Source of the DNA: JAYTUJ01 sp043744615
GTDB lineage: Bacteria > Patescibacteriota > Minisyncoccia > Phycocordibacterales > CAIRYW01
Assembly (NCBI GenBank): GCA_043744615.1
Contig: JAYTUJ010000041.1
Span: forward strand, 1-21,813
DNA: 21,813 nt
Direction of reading: 5' to 3'
Shown here piece after piece: positions 21,486-21,813 of the stretch. The position numbers were made by a program, and so were the translations under genes. Below the pieces are notes generated by a model, which was not told where the DNA came from, made no database searches, and saw nothing but the letters and a program-made list of their open reading frames with translations. Numbering within the stretch: the first letter of the stretch is position 1; each line of letters starts with the position of its first letter.

Positions 21486-21813
21486 TTACTTTTTTGACTT
21501 AAGAACCTTATCAATTTTTTCTGCAATCTTTTTAAAATCTTTTTCATTTTTTCCTCGAGTTGTTTCGGCGGGGCTTCCAAGACGAATTCCTGATGGGTCA
21601 AACGCAGAACGAGTTTCTCCCGGAACTGTATTAAAGTTACAAATAATTCCTGCAGCTTCAAGTTTGGTCGCAGCATCTTTTCCTGGTAACCCTTTTCCTT
21701 CCATCCATGTATCAACAAGAATCATGTGACTGTCGGTTCCGCCAGAAATAATTTTCCAACCGAGTTCTTGAAGTCGTTTTCCTAATGCTTTTGCGTTTTT
21801 AATAACTTGTTTT
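21486..21813 (-). CDS. glyA: Serine hydroxymethyltransferase, C-terminal fragment (5' end outside window)
   Basis: The frame is open from the right edge to the stop at 21486, 108 residues. It reads GWKIISGGTDSHMILVDTW (about residues 18-36), the standard GlyA segment. GKDAATKLEAAGIICNFNTVPGE follows, then the signature DPSGIRLGSPAETTRG (about 76-91), which contains the Arg that binds the substrate carboxylate. GlyA converts serine and tetrahydrofolate to glycine and 5,10-methylene-THF, which feeds dTMP synthesis and fits the neighbouring tmk. Catalytic Lys and most of the PLP site are outside the window. An internal ATG at 21725 is not the true start, since family sequence continues upstream of it. 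Confidence 0.95.
   Translation of the reverse strand, partial: KQVIKNAKALGKRLQELGWKIISGGTDSHMILVDTWMEGKGLPGKDAATKLEAAGIICNFNTVPGETRSAFDPSGIRLGSPAETTRGKNEKDFKKIAEKIDKVLKSKK

Noticed and set aside
1..21813. tRNA genes, CRISPR arrays, insertion sequences, riboswitches
   Set aside because: No cloverleaf with a GGTTCGA-type T-arm, no regularly spaced repeats, no transposase and no recognisable T-box or other riboswitch before the four synthetase genes, whose leaders are too short to hold one.

Overview
The window looks like a stretch of a Patescibacteria (Candidate Phyla Radiation) chromosome, most probably from a Parcubacteria-like lineage. The reasons are indirect. DNA is AT-rich and genes are tightly packed. 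Core genes are short and often lack accessory domains (a 485-residue MetRS without a C-terminal domain, a 195-residue RecO, a 95-residue MGMT). GlyRS and IleRS are of the archaeal/eukaryal-like kind. No biosynthetic pathway genes are visible. TGA behaves as a stop throughout, so the recoded Gracilibacteria/Absconditabacteria code is unlikely. No rRNA, tRNA, IS element or CRISPR array was seen. No stretch over 300 bases is gene-free once two very small genes (46 and 34 aa) are added.

Layout, left to right. Bases 3-497 (+) hold the C-terminal part of an unrecognised secreted-type protein, ended by a 42-bp palindromic terminator that also serves the convergent minus-strand genes. Bases 582-3147 (-) are an envelope cassette. 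In transcription order it holds a Met-rich membrane-anchored thioredoxin, a membrane-anchored MsrB, a two-TM protein with His/Cys/Met clusters, a Met-rich DUF305 protein, a 46-aa membrane peptide and a YggT-family protein. A strong promoter at 3190-3218, whose -35 box lies inside a 26-bp perfect palindrome, starts it. Bases 3284-4686 (-) are an AbiE type IV toxin-antitoxin pair with a 15-bp inverted repeat upstream. Bases 4808-5976 (-) hold a Nudix hydrolase and an OmpR-type response regulator with no kinase partner in view.

Bases 6055-9934 (-) hold metG, an AI-2E family transporter and an M16 zinc peptidase. A plus-strand Phd/MazF-like toxin-antitoxin pair (10006-10579) interrupts the minus-strand series. 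Bases 10606-20414 (-) hold glyS, a large single-TM surface protein, recO, ileS, a small MGMT-type alkyltransferase and argS. Bases 20451-20696 are a self-contained transcription unit for a 34-aa basic peptide. Bases 20742-21813 (-) hold tmk and the C-terminal part of glyA.

Three things stand out. First, IleRS carries a complete histidine-phosphatase (RHG) domain inserted between the two halves of its catalytic core. Second, many start codons lie only 5-7 nt downstream of a good -10 hexamer (46-aa gene, Nudix, AI-2E, M16, antitoxin, glyS, ileS, argS), which predicts leaderless mRNAs. Third, the 34-aa gene is the opposite: a long leader, a near-perfect Shine-Dalgarno and its own terminator. All functions are read from motifs and family knowledge; no database search was possible.
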